Source: Brevibacterium pigmentatum (GTDB lineage Bacteria; Actinomycetota; Actinomycetes; Actinomycetales; Brevibacteriaceae). From it: DNA of 64,000 bases. A program made the position numbers and the translations under genes. Shown in pieces: positions 17,723 to 28,102 of this stretch (positions are counted from its first letter, which is position 1; each line of letters opens with the position of its first letter). Below the pieces are notes generated by a model. It was not told the DNA's origin. It saw only the letters and a list, made by a program, of their open reading frames with translations, and did no database searches. The stretch covers positions 2,418,001 through 2,482,000 of the forward strand of contig NZ_CP050153.1 of assembly GCF_011617465.1 (NCBI RefSeq), read 5' to 3'.

Positions 17723-18901
17723 CTAGTTTTCCGTCACCGAAACGGCAGCACGATCGCCCAAAGCGGCGAGATTCGCATCGACCTTCGCCTGGGCGGCAGC
17801 CCGGGGACTGATGCCCTGGTCGCGGGCTGCGGTGAGGACTTCGACGGTGAGGTCGCGCAGGGTCGTCGTGACGATGGTGCGGCTGTCCTCCCAGCTGCCG
17901 TCGACGTCGCCGAAGGTCACCCACCACCACCAGGCGTTCGTCGCCGAGTTCGCGAGGAAGTCCGGGACGACGGTGACGCCGCGAGCCAGCAGCGTCTCTT
18001 CGGCTGCGGGCAGGACAGGCATGTTCGCGGCCTCGACGATGAGTGAGGCGGTGACGCGGTCGCAGTTGTCCGGCGTGATCGAGTAGCTCACAGCCGCAGG
18101 GACGAGGACATCGGCGTCGGCGGCGAGCCAATCGTCGCGATCGCCGACGCGGTCCTCCGGGCGCAGCGCTTCGCGGTCGATACCGCCGAACTGGTCCCGA
18201 GTGGCGAGCAGAGCTTCGACGTCGAGCCCAACGGGGTTGGACACGAACCCGTCGGCGTCGGCGATGCCGACGATGCGCAGTCCCGCCTCGGCGAGATGCC
18301 GGGCGGTGGCACCGCCCATGGAGCCGAATCCTTGGATGACGGCGGTGGATTCTCTCGGGTCGCGGCCGGCGTCGTGCAAGGCCGCGATCGCCGAGGTGGC
18401 CACACCGAGGCCGCCGACGAGTTCGTCTTGGGCGACGCCGTCGACGATGGCGGAGAAGGCCTTCTCGGCGCGGGCCTCGACGGCGACGGGATTGTCGACG
18501 AGCTTGTTGACGGCGGAGAGCCCCGAGCCGAGTTCGCGGCGGGCGAGGATCTCGTCGATGTCGTCCTGGCGAACGCCGAGGTCTTCGCCGAGGGCCCAGT
18601 AGGCGTGCATGATCGGGTTGATGTCGACGAGGAAGCGTTCGAGGACGTCCTCGGCTCCGGGTGCGCGGGGGTCGAAGTCGATTCCGCCCTTGGCTCCGCC
18701 GACGGGCACATAGCGTCGGCCCTCGCGCAGATGGATCGCTTCCTTGCGGGTCATCCCCTGGGCGAGTCCGCGCACCTCCTCGAGGGTGCAGCCTTTGCGC
18801 ATGCGCAGACCGCCCGAAGCGGTGCCGCGCACAAGGGTGTCGATGACGACATACCCGAGTGCACCGGTGTCCGGATCCTGCCAAGTGATGTCCATGAACA
18901 T
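17723..18901 (-). CDS. Glu/Leu/Phe/Val-family amino-acid dehydrogenase
   Basis: About 392 residues; oxidative deamination of an amino acid to a 2-oxoacid with NAD(P). The substrate Lys region is seen in VPVGGAKGGIDFDPR, and the nucleotide-binding motif in IQGFGSMGGATARHL. It is longer than typical leucine dehydrogenase (about 360). A Trp-rich stretch NAWWWWVTFGD near the C-terminus recalls glutamate-dehydrogenase-like proteins. Start choice: the ATG at 18901 has GGGAG four bases upstream; the ATG at 18895 is an alternative. It is first in the operon, behind a perfect 26-base dyad (18932-18957). Confidence 0.88.
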   Translation of the reverse strand: MFMDITWQDPDTGALGYVVIDTLVRGTASGGLRMRKGCTLEEVRGLAQGMTRKEAIHLREGRRYVPVGGAKGGIDFDPRAPGAEDVLERFLVDINPIMHAYWALGEDLGVRQDDIDEILARRELGSGLSAVNKLVDNPVAVEARAEKAFSAIVDGVAQDELVGGLGVATSAIAALHDAGRDPRESTAVIQGFGSMGGATARHLAEAGLRIVGIADADGFVSNPVGLDVEALLATRDQFGGIDREALRPEDRVGDRDDWLAADADVLVPAAVSYSITPDNCDRVTASLIVEAANMPVLPAAEETLLARGVTVVPDFLANSATNAWWWWVTFGDVDGSWEDSRTIVTTTLRDLTVEVLTAARDQGISPRAAAQAKVDANLAALGDRAAVSVTEN

Positions 18902-18931
18902 GGGGCTCCCAAAAGATCGGCGTCTCAAGAC

Positions 18932-18957
18932 TCTTACTGAACCGCTATTCAGTAAGA
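18932..18957 (-). promoter_or_regulatory. Operator-like palindrome before the catabolic operon
   Basis: TCTTACTGAA (18932-18941) and TTCAGTAAGA (18948-18957) are perfect 10-base complements around a 6-base spacer. It lies 31 bases upstream of the amino-acid dehydrogenase start, in the divergent space to the SDR gene, and is AT-richer than its surroundings. The form suits a TetR- or FadR-type dimer; the TetR gene at 19789 is a candidate partner. Confidence 0.65.
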
Positions 18958-19004
18958 CATGTGACTCCAGTCTGTCCGGGTGAGGGCCACCACGTCAAGG
19001 CCGC

Positions 19005-19016
19005 TAGGATCGAAGC
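19005..19016 (+). promoter_or_regulatory. Leaderless-type -10 box of the SDR gene
   Basis: TAGGAT (19005-19010) is followed by six bases and then ATG at 19017, with no Shine-Dalgarno. This predicts transcription from the start codon itself. Confidence 0.5.
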
Positions 19017-19682
19017 ATGCCGACAGCACTCATCACCGGAGCCGGACGAGAGAACAGCATCGCCGCGGGAGTGGCCGCACGACTGTCGTCCGACGGCTGG
19101 ACCGTGTGCACGAGCGATCTCGATCGCGGAGACTACCCATGCGACTTGTCATCCGCTCACGAAGCGCAGGAGCTGGTCGGTCGGGTGAGCAGGGATCACG
19201 GCACCATCGACGGGTTGGTGCTCAGCCACGCTCACGGCGAAGAGTCCGGGATCCTCGACACCACCGCCGACAGCTTCGACCGCCACATGGTTGTCAACGC
19301 TCGTGCGTCGCTGCTCCTCATCGCAGCGTTCGCGAGACAGATCGACGAGTCGGGAGGCGCGATCGTCGCCTTCACCAGCGATCACGCCACGGGTAATCTG
19401 CCCTATGGAGCATCGAAAGGCGCGCTCGATCGAATCGTCATCTCCGCTGCGCGGGAACTCGGACCGAAGGGGATCTCTGCGAACGTCGTCAATCCTGGGC
19501 CGATCGATACGGGCTGGATGGACGACGAGACGAGAACCGGGATGATCCCTTATCAGCCGCTCGGCCGTATGGGCACTCCTCGCGACATCGCCGGAGTCAC
19601 TGCATTTCTGCTCTCTGGTGAGGGTCGGTGGATCAGCGGCCAACTGCTGTCTGCCGACGGAGGGTTCTCCGCTCGCTACTGA
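19017..19682 (+). CDS. Short-chain dehydrogenase/reductase
   Basis: A 221-residue SDR enzyme. The nucleotide-binding region is TALITGAGRENSIAAGVA, the catalytic pair is in YGASKGALDR (Tyr and Lys), and NVVNPGPIDTGWM is the usual following segment. It ends with QLLSADGGFSARY, as in FabG-like proteins. The substrate is unknown. It is divergent from the catabolic operon and shares the region with the 18932 dyad, so it may be controlled together with that operon. Confidence 0.9.
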   Translation: MPTALITGAGRENSIAAGVAARLSSDGWTVCTSDLDRGDYPCDLSSAHEAQELVGRVSRDHGTIDGLVLSHAHGEESGILDTTADSFDRHMVVNARASLLLIAAFARQIDESGGAIVAFTSDHATGNLPYGASKGALDRIVISAARELGPKGISANVVNPGPIDTGWMDDETRTGMIPYQPLGRMGTPRDIAGVTAFLLSGEGRWISGQLLSADGGFSARY

Positions 19683-19695
19683 AATAAGCGCACGG

Positions 19696-19784
19696 CAGTC
19701 GGCTTCAGCACCGTCCGAAGCCGATTGTCGGGTCAATCCCCGGTGTTCTGGACGTCCAGACCGCCGTGGATTGACCCAACAATC
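19696..19784. terminator. Two overlapping hairpins between convergent genes
   Basis: Hairpin one pairs CAGTCGGCTTC (19696-19706) with GAAGCCGATTG (19717-19727). Hairpin two pairs GATTGTCGGGTCAATCC (19723-19739) with GGATTGACCCAACAATC (19768-19784), one mismatch, with an inner perfect palindrome TCTGGACGTCCAGA. The two share GATTG and exclude each other. The position between the convergent SDR and TetR genes suggests a two-way terminator. Confidence 0.55.
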
Positions 19785-19788
19785 ACCC

Positions 19789-20481
19789 TCAGCCGAGTTC
19801 GCGGGTGAGGAAGTCGTCGACCCAGGTGCTCAGCGCCTCTGTGTCAACGGCCTCCGAATTGACCATCACCTGGATCGCCAGGCCGTCGAGGAAGGCGAGG
19901 ACCCGGGTCGCACACTCCTCGGTGCCGCCTTCTGGAACAGAGCACTCCCCCGCCACGATGGCCTCGTCCATGAGTCCTGCGAGGATCGACTTCCACTCCT
20001 GGTCGAGTGCGGCGTAGGTCGATCTCAGCTCGGCGTCGAACAGCCCGGCCGACCACGCGTCGATCCAGATCTTCCAACTGCGCGAGGATCCGCTGGGCAG
20101 GTACCAGCCGACGACCTCCCGCAGCTGCTTGAGCGCCGATTGCTCTCCCCTCGCCGAGGCGGTCCCCGACGTGACGTCTTCTCCGCCGTCGCGCGGTGCT
20201 TCCGTCCTCGCCGAGGCGGCATCTCCACCGCCGTCCCCAGACACCGCCGTCCCAGCCGCCAGTTCCCGGGCGTGCTCGATGTCCTGCCGCCCGGCGAAGT
20301 GGAAGGCCGCGGAGACGAGGGCTTCCTTCGTCTCGAAGTGGTAGATGACGAGGCTGGCGCTCAGTCCGAGTCGGGCAGCGACATCGGAGACGCGCAGCGC
20401 ACGCAGGCCGGATGATTCGATCTCCTCGACCGTGGCCGCCAGGATCTCCTCCCGGCGGACCGCTGCCTTCTTCCTCGCCAT
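19789..20481 (-). CDS. TetR-family regulator with low-complexity insertion
   Basis: A 230-residue protein. The N-terminal helix-turn-helix contains RVSDVAARLGLSASLVIYHF (about residues 28-57). Between the DNA-binding part and the C-terminal domain is a Gly/Ala/Asp/Glu-rich insertion of about 45 residues (roughly 75-120), whose DNA holds two exact copies of TCGCCGAGGCGG (20151 and 20208). The C-terminal half resembles the BetI-like group. It could regulate the adjacent SDR gene and catabolic operon, but that rests only on proximity. Confidence 0.85.
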   Translation of the reverse strand: MARKKAAVRREEILAATVEEIESSGLRALRVSDVAARLGLSASLVIYHFETKEALVSAAFHFAGRQDIEHARELAAGTAVSGDGGGDAASARTEAPRDGGEDVTSGTASARGEQSALKQLREVVGWYLPSGSSRSWKIWIDAWSAGLFDAELRSTYAALDQEWKSILAGLMDEAIVAGECSVPEGGTEECATRVLAFLDGLAIQVMVNSEAVDTEALSTWVDDFLTRELG

Positions 20482-20558
20482 CTCGCCTGTCTCCCTTCAA
20501 GTTCCTGCCGACGGGCATCCCGCGCTCGAAGGCCGAAGCCCCGACCGCAGCCATGCGC

Positions 20559-21976
<1,418 letters not shown>

Positions 21977-21980
<4 letters not shown>

Positions 21981-24199
21981 TTGTCTGATCCCTCTTCGTC
22001 CGAGTTCTCGTCGTCATCGGTGACCGGGGCCAGCGAGAGCTTGCCGCGGTCGTCGATCTTCGTGATCTCGACCTGGACCTTCTGGCCCACGCCGACGACG
22101 TCCTCGACGTCCTCGACGCGCTTGCCGTCATTGAGCTTGCGCAGCTCGGAGATGTGCAGCAGGCCGTCCTTGCCCGGGGTCAGGGAGACGAAGGCGCCGA
22201 AGCTCATCGTCTTCACGACGGTGCCCAGGTAGCGTTCGCCGACCTCAGGGACCTGCGGGTTCGCGATCGCGTTGATCATCGAGCGGGCGGCCTCGGCGGC
22301 CGGTCCGTCGGTGGCACCGATGAGGACGGTTCCGTCGTCTTCGATGCTGATGTCCGCGCCCGTGTCCTCCTGGATCTGGTTGATCATCTTGCCCTTGGGC
22401 CCGATGACCTCACCGATCTTGTCGACGGGGATGTTCACGGAGATGATCCGCGGAGCCGTCGGAGCCATCTCGGCCGGGGCGTCGATGGCCTCAGCGATGA
22501 CGTCGAGGATGACCATGCGTGCTTCGCGGGCCTGCTTGAGTGCGGCACCGAGCACCGAGGCGGGAAGGCCGTCGAGCTTGGTGTCGAGCTGGATCGCGGT
22601 GATGAAGTCACGCGTGCCGGCGACCTTGAAGTCCATATCGCCGAAGGCATCTTCGGCACCGAGGATGTCGGTCAGAGCCGCGTATGCGGTCTGCTCGCCC
22701 TGGTCGGTGGAGATGACGTCGGAGACGAGACCCATGGCGATGCCGGCGACGGGCGCCTGCAGCGGCACACCGGCCGAGAGCATGGCCAGCGTCGAGGCGC
22801 AGACCGAGCCCATCGAGGTCGAACCGTTCGAGCCGAGGGCCTCGGAGACCTCACGGATCGCGTACGGGAAGTCCTCACGCTTGGGCAGAACTGGCACGAG
22901 GGCGCGTTCGGCGAGAGCGCCGTGGCCGATCTCGCGGCGCTTCGGGCTGCCCACGCGGCCGGTCTCACCGACCGAATAGGGCGGGAAGTTGTAGTGGTGC
23001 ATGTAGCGCTTCGACGTCTCGGGTGAGAGCGAGTCGATGGTCTGCTCGAGCTTGAGCATATTCAGGGTGGTAACACCCAAGATCTGGGTCTCGCCGCGTT
23101 CGAAGATCGCCGAACCGTGCACACGCGGGATGACGTTCGTCTCGGCGGTGAGCGGACGGATGTCCTTGAGCCCACGGCCGTCGATGCGGACCTGCTCGGT
23201 GAGGATGCGCTTGCGCACGACCTGCTTGGTCAGGGCGTTGAGAGCGTTCGCGATCTCCTTCTCACGGCCTTCGAAGCGCTCTCCGAGCTTCTCGAAGAGC
23301 TCGTCGAGGAGTGCGGCACCGGCGGCTTCGCGCTCCTGCTTGTCAGCGATCGTGAAGTTCTCGGTCTGCTTCGCCTCGGCGAGTTCCTTCACCGCTTCGA
23401 AGACGTCGTCCTCGTAGTCGCGGAAGACGGGGAATTCGACGGTCGGCTTCGCGGCGCGATCGGCGAGCTCGGACTGCGCGCGGCAGAGCTCGGCGATGAA
23501 CGGCTTCGCAGCTTCGAGACCTTCGGACACGACCTCCTCGGTGGGGGCAGCAGCACCGGTCTTGATCTTGTCGATGGCGTTGTCGGTGGCTTCGGCCTCG
23601 ACCATCATGATGGCGACGTCGTCACCGACAACACGACCGGCGACGACCATGTTGAACACGGCGTCCTCGAGCTGCGAGTGGTTCGGGAAGGCGACCCACT
23701 GGCCGTCGATGAGCGCGATGCGCACACCGCCGATGGGGCCGGAGAACGGCAGACCCGAGAGCTGAGTCGACATCGACGCGGCGTTGATGGCCAGAGCGTC
23801 GTAGATGTGGTCGGGATTGACCGACATCACGGTGACGACGACCTGGACCTCGTTGCGCAGGCCCTTGACGAACGAGGGGCGCAGCGGACGGTCGATGAGG
23901 CGGCAGGTCAGGATCGCATCGGTCGAGGGGCGTCCCTCACGGCGGAAGAACGAGCCGGGGATGCGGCCGGCGGCGTACATGCGCTCTTCGACGTCGACTG
24001 TCAGCGGGAAGAAGTCGAAGCCCTCACGGGGATTCTTTCCGGCCGAGGTGGCCGAGAACAGCATGGTGTCGTCGTCGAGGTAGGCGACGGCGGATCCGGC
24101 GGCCTGCTGGGCAAGTCGTCCGGTTTCGAAGCGAATGGTGTGTTTGCCGAAGCTGCCGTTGTCGATATGGGCAACGGCGGATTCAGGGTTGAGTCCCAC
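21977..24199 (-). CDS. pnp: Polyribonucleotide nucleotidyltransferase
   Basis: 3'-5' phosphorolytic exoribonuclease of 740 residues, acting in mRNA turnover. Two RNase PH domains frame an all-helical part, followed by KH ([20 protein letters not shown]) and S1 domains ([20 protein letters not shown]) and an acidic tail. The GTG at 24199 is preferred since TAGGAG lies five bases upstream and the protein then begins [18 protein letters not shown], as in relatives. The stop TGA overlaps the proposed CTG start of pepR. It follows rpsO after a 388-base gap. Confidence 0.96.
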
Positions 24200-24507
24200 G
24201 TAGTCTCCTAGTTTGTGCCGGTGCGCGGCGGTCATCGCAGGACCTGCAACGCTCGAGGGAGGCCCCTCGGCGCGAAGAGGCAGCGCTCTGCATTGCACAG
24301 TGCGAAGCCCCGCGCCCTTCCGGCGGGATATTGGCAGTGGACGATGCATGGATCCACGCCGGTCATCGATCGGGGCCCACGGAACCGGAGCTGCCAGCCG
24401 CTTGCCTTTGCAAGCCGGTGTCAGCGCACAATCCTCCGGAGGCCACTACCGAAGACCGAAACGTCCATGGCATGTGCGTCCACGCATGAGTCTACCGCAG
24501 AAGCACG

Positions 24508-24537
24508 AAAGCGCCCCACCGAGTGGTGGGACGCTTC
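24508..24537 (-). terminator. Hairpin between rpsO and pnp
   Basis: GAAGCGTCCCACC and GGTGGGGCGCTTTC (minus strand) form a stem with a 4-base loop about 50 bases after the rpsO stop. In relatives such rpsO-pnp hairpins act as attenuator or RNase processing sites. The rest of the 24200-24587 gap shows no gene and no clear motif. Confidence 0.5.
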
Positions 24538-24587
24538 CGAACAGTTCGAGACGGTCCGATCAGACGGTGCCGATCAGCAGACTCGAA

Positions 24588-24857
24588 TCAGCGGCGCAGG
24601 CCGAGGCGCTTGATGAGCGAACGGTAACGCTCGATGTCGACCTTCGCGAGGTACTTGAGCATGCGGCGACGCTGGCCGACGAGGAGCAGCAGGCCACGAC
24701 GCGAGTGGTGGTCGTGCTTGTGATCCTTGAAGTGCTCGGTCAGGTCGATGATCCGGCGGGTCAGCAGGGCAACCTGGACCTCGGGAGAACCGGTGTCGCC
24801 CTCATGAGTTGCATATTCCTTGATGATCTCTTGCTTCACAGCGGTGTCGAGAGCCAT
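24588..24857 (-). CDS. rpsO: 30S ribosomal protein S15
   Basis: An 89-residue protein, full length, that binds 16S rRNA in the small subunit platform. It starts [20 protein letters not shown] and contains [20 protein letters not shown], the rRNA-binding signature, and ends LIKRLGLRR. The ATG at 24857 is preceded by AAGGAG. It is upstream of pnp and downstream of ribF, the common bacterial order. Confidence 0.98.
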   Translation of the reverse strand: MALDTAVKQEIIKEYATHEGDTGSPEVQVALLTRRIIDLTEHFKDHKHDHHSRRGLLLLVGQRRRMLKYLAKVDIERYRSLIKRLGLRR

Positions 24858-24948
24858 GGAGTTCTCCTTCGTGTCGTTGCGCGGCGCAGGGACCTGAAGT
24901 CTCTGCCCTATGGGACCGCGGCCGGTGAAAACGGCAGAGATCAGCTTA

Positions 24949-25887
24949 TCAGGTGTGCAGGACCTCGCGCACATCGGCAATGTCCTCATGCATCTGCACG
25001 ATGAGGTCGTCCATCCCGGTGAACGCGACCTGCCCGCGGATGCGGGAGACGAATTCGAGAGTCATCTCACGGTCGTAGACGTCGAATTCGCCGAATTCCT
25101 TGTCGAGCACGTACGCCTCGACCCGTCGGACCTGTCCCTGGAAGGTCGGGTTCGTGCCCACGGAGATCGCGGCCGGGTACGACTGGTCCTCACCAGTGAA
25201 CGTCGCCCAGCCGGCGTAGACGCCGTCGGCGGGGACGAGCCCGTCGGGATTCTCGGAGAGGTTCGCCGTCGGGAATCCGAGGTCGCGTCCACGGGCATCG
25301 CCGTGGACGACGGTGCCGTGGAGTGCGTGGTAGCGCCCGAGCTGGTCGGCCGCCTCGGCGACATCACCGGCGCTCAGCTGCTCGCGGATCCGGGAGGACG
25401 AATACCGTCCCCCGCGTCCGACCTCGTCGATCGTCTCGGTCCGGAAGTCGAATTTCTCGCCGAGGCGGCGCAGCGTCTCGATCGTGCCTTCATTGTCCTT
25501 GCCGAACCGGACATCGTCGCCGACGACGACGATCTTCGCGCGCAGGGCTTCGACGAAGTAGCGGCGCACGAATTCCTCGGCCGACTGGGCGGCGAAGTCG
25601 AGGTCGTAGGGCTGGATGAGGAGTCCGTCGATGCCGGTGGCGGCGATGAGATCGGCGCGCTGCCGGGTCGAAGTGATCATCACGGTCGGATCTTCGGGAC
25701 GGTGGACCGTGCGCGGGTGCGGGTCGAAGGTCATCGCGATCGAGCGCAGGCGCTCCCGCCGGGCGAGGGCGGCGACAGTGGTCAGCACCGTCTGGTGCCC
25801 GCGGTGCACGCCGTCGAAGTTGCCGAGGGTGACGACGGTGCCGACAGCGTCGACCTCGATTTCACCGAGTCCGTGATACAGCTCCAC
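24949..25887 (-). CDS. ribF: Bifunctional riboflavin kinase/FAD synthetase
   Basis: Makes FMN and then FAD from riboflavin. The N-terminal adenylyltransferase domain has [18 protein letters not shown], and the C-terminal kinase domain has [15 protein letters not shown]. Length of about 312 residues is typical. The GTG at 25887 is chosen since AAGGAG lies 10 bases upstream; the GTG at 25911 is possible. The [18 protein letters not shown] stretch is the second nucleotide-binding element. It precedes rpsO. Confidence 0.95.
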   Translation of the reverse strand: MELYHGLGEIEVDAVGTVVTLGNFDGVHRGHQTVLTTVAALARRERLRSIAMTFDPHPRTVHRPEDPTVMITSTRQRADLIAATGIDGLLIQPYDLDFAAQSAEEFVRRYFVEALRAKIVVVGDDVRFGKDNEGTIETLRRLGEKFDFRTETIDEVGRGGRYSSSRIREQLSAGDVAEAADQLGRYHALHGTVVHGDARGRDLGFPTANLSENPDGLVPADGVYAGWATFTGEDQSYPAAISVGTNPTFQGQVRRVEAYVLDKEFGEFDVYDREMTLEFVSRIRGQVAFTGMDDLIVQMHEDIADVREVLHT

Positions 25888-25976
25888 CAGACATTCGCTC
25901 CTTCCGTGCACCGACTCAGATTATCGCAGAGATCTTCCGCCTCCTAACCCGCACCTCGCCGAGGCGGGAGGACGGT

Positions 25977-26348
25977 TCAGGCGATGATCGCCCAGCCGAT
26001 GACGCCGAGGAGGGAGGCCAGGGCGATCGAGACGAAGGTGCCGATGATGAACCGCTCCCCCGCCGCCGCCGAGGACTTGATCTCCGCGAAGCGTCCGAGG
26101 CCTTTGACCGCGATGACCACGGCCATGAGTTCGGGCCTCCCGAGCACGATCGCTCCGGCGACGAGTGCGCGCTCGACGATGCCGATCCACAGTCCGCCGC
26201 GCAGGACTTCGATGTCCTCGGCTCCCGTCCGTTCGGGTTTGGCTCCCGGACCCGAGTGGGTCAAATGGAGGAGGAGCGGCACCAGCGGCCAGCCGATGAA
26301 CGCAGCGACGACCGCGGCGGCGACGGCGACGAGCACTTCAGTCCACAT
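25977..26348 (-). CDS. Small membrane protein partnered with a SatD-like protein
   Basis: A 123-residue protein with about four hydrophobic segments and a short polar loop rich in acidic residues. The start ATG at 26348 lies inside the end of the SatD-like gene (11-base overlap), so the two are translated together. Similar small membrane proteins are often seen next to SatD-like genes; the function is not known. A TCGCCGAGGCGG motif follows its stop at 25956. Confidence 0.7.
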   Translation of the reverse strand: MWTEVLVAVAAAVVAAFIGWPLVPLLLHLTHSGPGAKPERTGAEDIEVLRGGLWIGIVERALVAGAIVLGRPELMAVVIAVKGLGRFAEIKSSAAAGERFIIGTFVSIALASLLGVIGWAIIA

Positions 26349-26973
26349 GCGCGGCCCCTTCCGACTGGGCGGGCTGGTACTGAGCGGGTTGGTGCTGAGC
26401 GAGGTGGTGCCGGGCGAGACGCTCGGCTCCCGCGACGAGGTCGGCGGGACCAGCCGCCAGCACGCGGGAGACGGCCTGCTGGGAGACGTCGAATTCGGCG
26501 GCGATCTCGGCTTGAGTGGCATCGGGGTGATCGAGGCGGAAACCGACGTACCCGCGGGAGTGACTGCGCAGATCGGTCAGAGTGCCGACGAGGAGGCGCA
26601 GGGCCGCCTCCGCAAGCTCACGATGCTCACCATCCGGGTCGGCGCACACGACGAGGTGAGCGGGTGCGGATTTGGCCTCTTCGACCGCCTGACGGGCTGC
26701 ATAGAAAGCTGCTCCCCTGCCCTCGGCGGTCGTCTCGGGCAGAGGTCGTTCGACCTCACCGATGCCGATGCCGATATGCCACCCGGAGTCGATGGCGATT
26801 CGGCGCACCGCCTCGGCGACGGCAGCGGGGTCGTCCAGGACCCCCTGGACCTCGTCACCGATGGTCCGGGCGAAGGGAACGACCGTATCGATCGGAGAGA
26901 GCGCATCGAGGATACGCGGCACCGCGTCGGCGGTCGAACGCGAATCCTGCTGGTCGATGGTCAAGACGAACAT
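26338..26973 (-). CDS. SatD-like protein with helix-turn-helix
   Basis: About 211 residues. The N-terminus MFVLTIDQQDSRSTADAVPR resembles the SatD family, whose members often begin with a conserved acidic D..S motif. Near residues 165-190 there is a clear helix-turn-helix (TQAEIAAEFDVSQQAVSRVL). The C-terminus is a His/Gln/Pro repeat-like tail (HHLAQHQPAQYQPAQ). A symmetrical AT-rich operator (27003-27051) lies just upstream, so autoregulation is likely. The biochemical role of SatD proteins is unclear. The ATG at 26973 is favoured; an in-frame ATG at 27012 is possible. Confidence 0.65.
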   Translation of the reverse strand: MFVLTIDQQDSRSTADAVPRILDALSPIDTVVPFARTIGDEVQGVLDDPAAVAEAVRRIAIDSGWHIGIGIGEVERPLPETTAEGRGAAFYAARQAVEEAKSAPAHLVVCADPDGEHRELAEAALRLLVGTLTDLRSHSRGYVGFRLDHPDATQAEIAAEFDVSQQAVSRVLAAGPADLVAGAERLARHHLAQHQPAQYQPAQSEGAAHVD

Positions 26974-27002
26974 AGGACCAGTAGACCAGATGACATCGAG
27001 AA

Positions 27003-27051
27003 TAACAACCATTTAAGTTGTAATTCATGATTACAACTGTTTCCGTTGTTA
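27003..27051 (-). promoter_or_regulatory. Nested operator before the SatD-like gene
   Basis: Inner arms AGTTGTAAT (27016-27024) and ATTACAACT (27030-27038) surround TCATG. Outer half-sites TAACAAC (27003-27009) and GTTGTTA (27045-27051) form a second dyad on nearly the same axis. All share the half-site GTTGTTA/GTTGTAA. The block is strikingly AT-rich and overlaps the expected promoter. Confidence 0.65.
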
Positions 27052-27098
27052 CTGGGCGGCAGCCAGCGGAACGCTCAGTGAAGTGACCGGCGAAACGC

Positions 27099-28091
27099 TC
27101 AGGCGAGGTCGATGGCGAAGGCCGTCAACGACTTGAGACCGCCGTTCCGACGCACTTCGGCCACAGAAACGAGCGCATCGTCGCAGACGACGGCGACTTC
27201 GCGGTTCGCTGAGTCGTCGGCGCCAGAGCCGGCGCCCGAGTCAGCACTGCCGGAATCGGAGGGCGAGGCGATAGCAGCCTCGTCGGCACGCCAGTCGCCA
27301 GCAGCAACGGTCTTGCCCTGCATGAGCGCCTTGGCCCGGTCGACATCGACGGTGACGACAGGCAGAAGAGTGCGGGCCGCCTCGGCGAGGGAGATGAGGG
27401 CGGGCGAGGGAACGTCGAGGTCCTCGGGCAGGGTCACAGCCTGGTCGATATGGAAATCACCGACGCGAGTCCGCCTGAGCGCGGTGAGGTGGCCGTAGAC
27501 ACCGAGGTCGGTGCCGATATCACGGGCAAGAGCGCGCACATACGTGCCGGACGAGCAGTCGACCTCGACGTCGACATCGATATGCCCCTTATCGGCAGAG
27601 AAACGGATGTCGATGATCTCGAACTCCGAGACCTCGACGCGGCGAGCCTTGAGTTCGACCTCCTCGCCGGCGCGGACGCAGGCGTAGGAGCGCTTGCCGT
27701 CGACCTTGATCGCCGAGACAGCACTGGGCACCTGGTCGATGGGACCGCGCAGTTTGGCCACGGCGGCCTCGATGGCAGAAATGTCGACACGTGCAAGATC
27801 GGTCGGCTCGGCGAACCGATCGGGTTCGGAATCGGCATCATCGGTCGGGGTCGATGACCCCAGACGGATGGTGGCGAAATAGGTCTTCGAGACCCCGGTG
27901 ATATAGGTGAGCAGCTTGGTGCCGCGGCCGAGGCCGAGCACGAGGACACCCGTGGCCATCGGGTCGAGAGTGCCGGCGTGGCCGACTTTCTTCGTCCCGA
28001 ACCAGCGGCGGATGCGGGAGACCACGCCGTGGGAGCTCAGGCCCTGCGGCTTATCGCAGACGAGGATGCCCTGCGGGGAAGAATCGCTCAC
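27099..28091 (-). CDS. truB: tRNA pseudouridine(55) synthase
   Basis: Forms pseudouridine 55 in the T-loop of tRNAs. The catalytic Asp lies in KVGHAGTLDPMATGVLVLG (near residue 43), and QVPSAVSAIKVDGKRSYACV is the second family motif. The C-terminal part carries a Ser/Gly/Ala/Asp-rich insertion (about residues 275-305) before the last strand, making the protein slightly longer (330) than usual. It lies 11 bases after the secreted ARB-07466-like gene. Confidence 0.95.
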   Translation of the reverse strand: MSDSSPQGILVCDKPQGLSSHGVVSRIRRWFGTKKVGHAGTLDPMATGVLVLGLGRGTKLLTYITGVSKTYFATIRLGSSTPTDDADSEPDRFAEPTDLARVDISAIEAAVAKLRGPIDQVPSAVSAIKVDGKRSYACVRAGEEVELKARRVEVSEFEIIDIRFSADKGHIDVDVEVDCSSGTYVRALARDIGTDLGVYGHLTALRRTRVGDFHIDQAVTLPEDLDVPSPALISLAEAARTLLPVVTVDVDRAKALMQGKTVAAGDWRADEAAIASPSDSGSADSGAGSGADDSANREVAVVCDDALVSVAEVRRNGGLKSLTAFAIDLA

Positions 28092-28102
28092 GAAGGCAGG
28101 GA

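Noticed and set aside
24200..24587. Riboswitch or small RNA upstream of pnp
   Set aside because: Only the rpsO-pnp hairpin is clear; no known riboswitch core could be seen.
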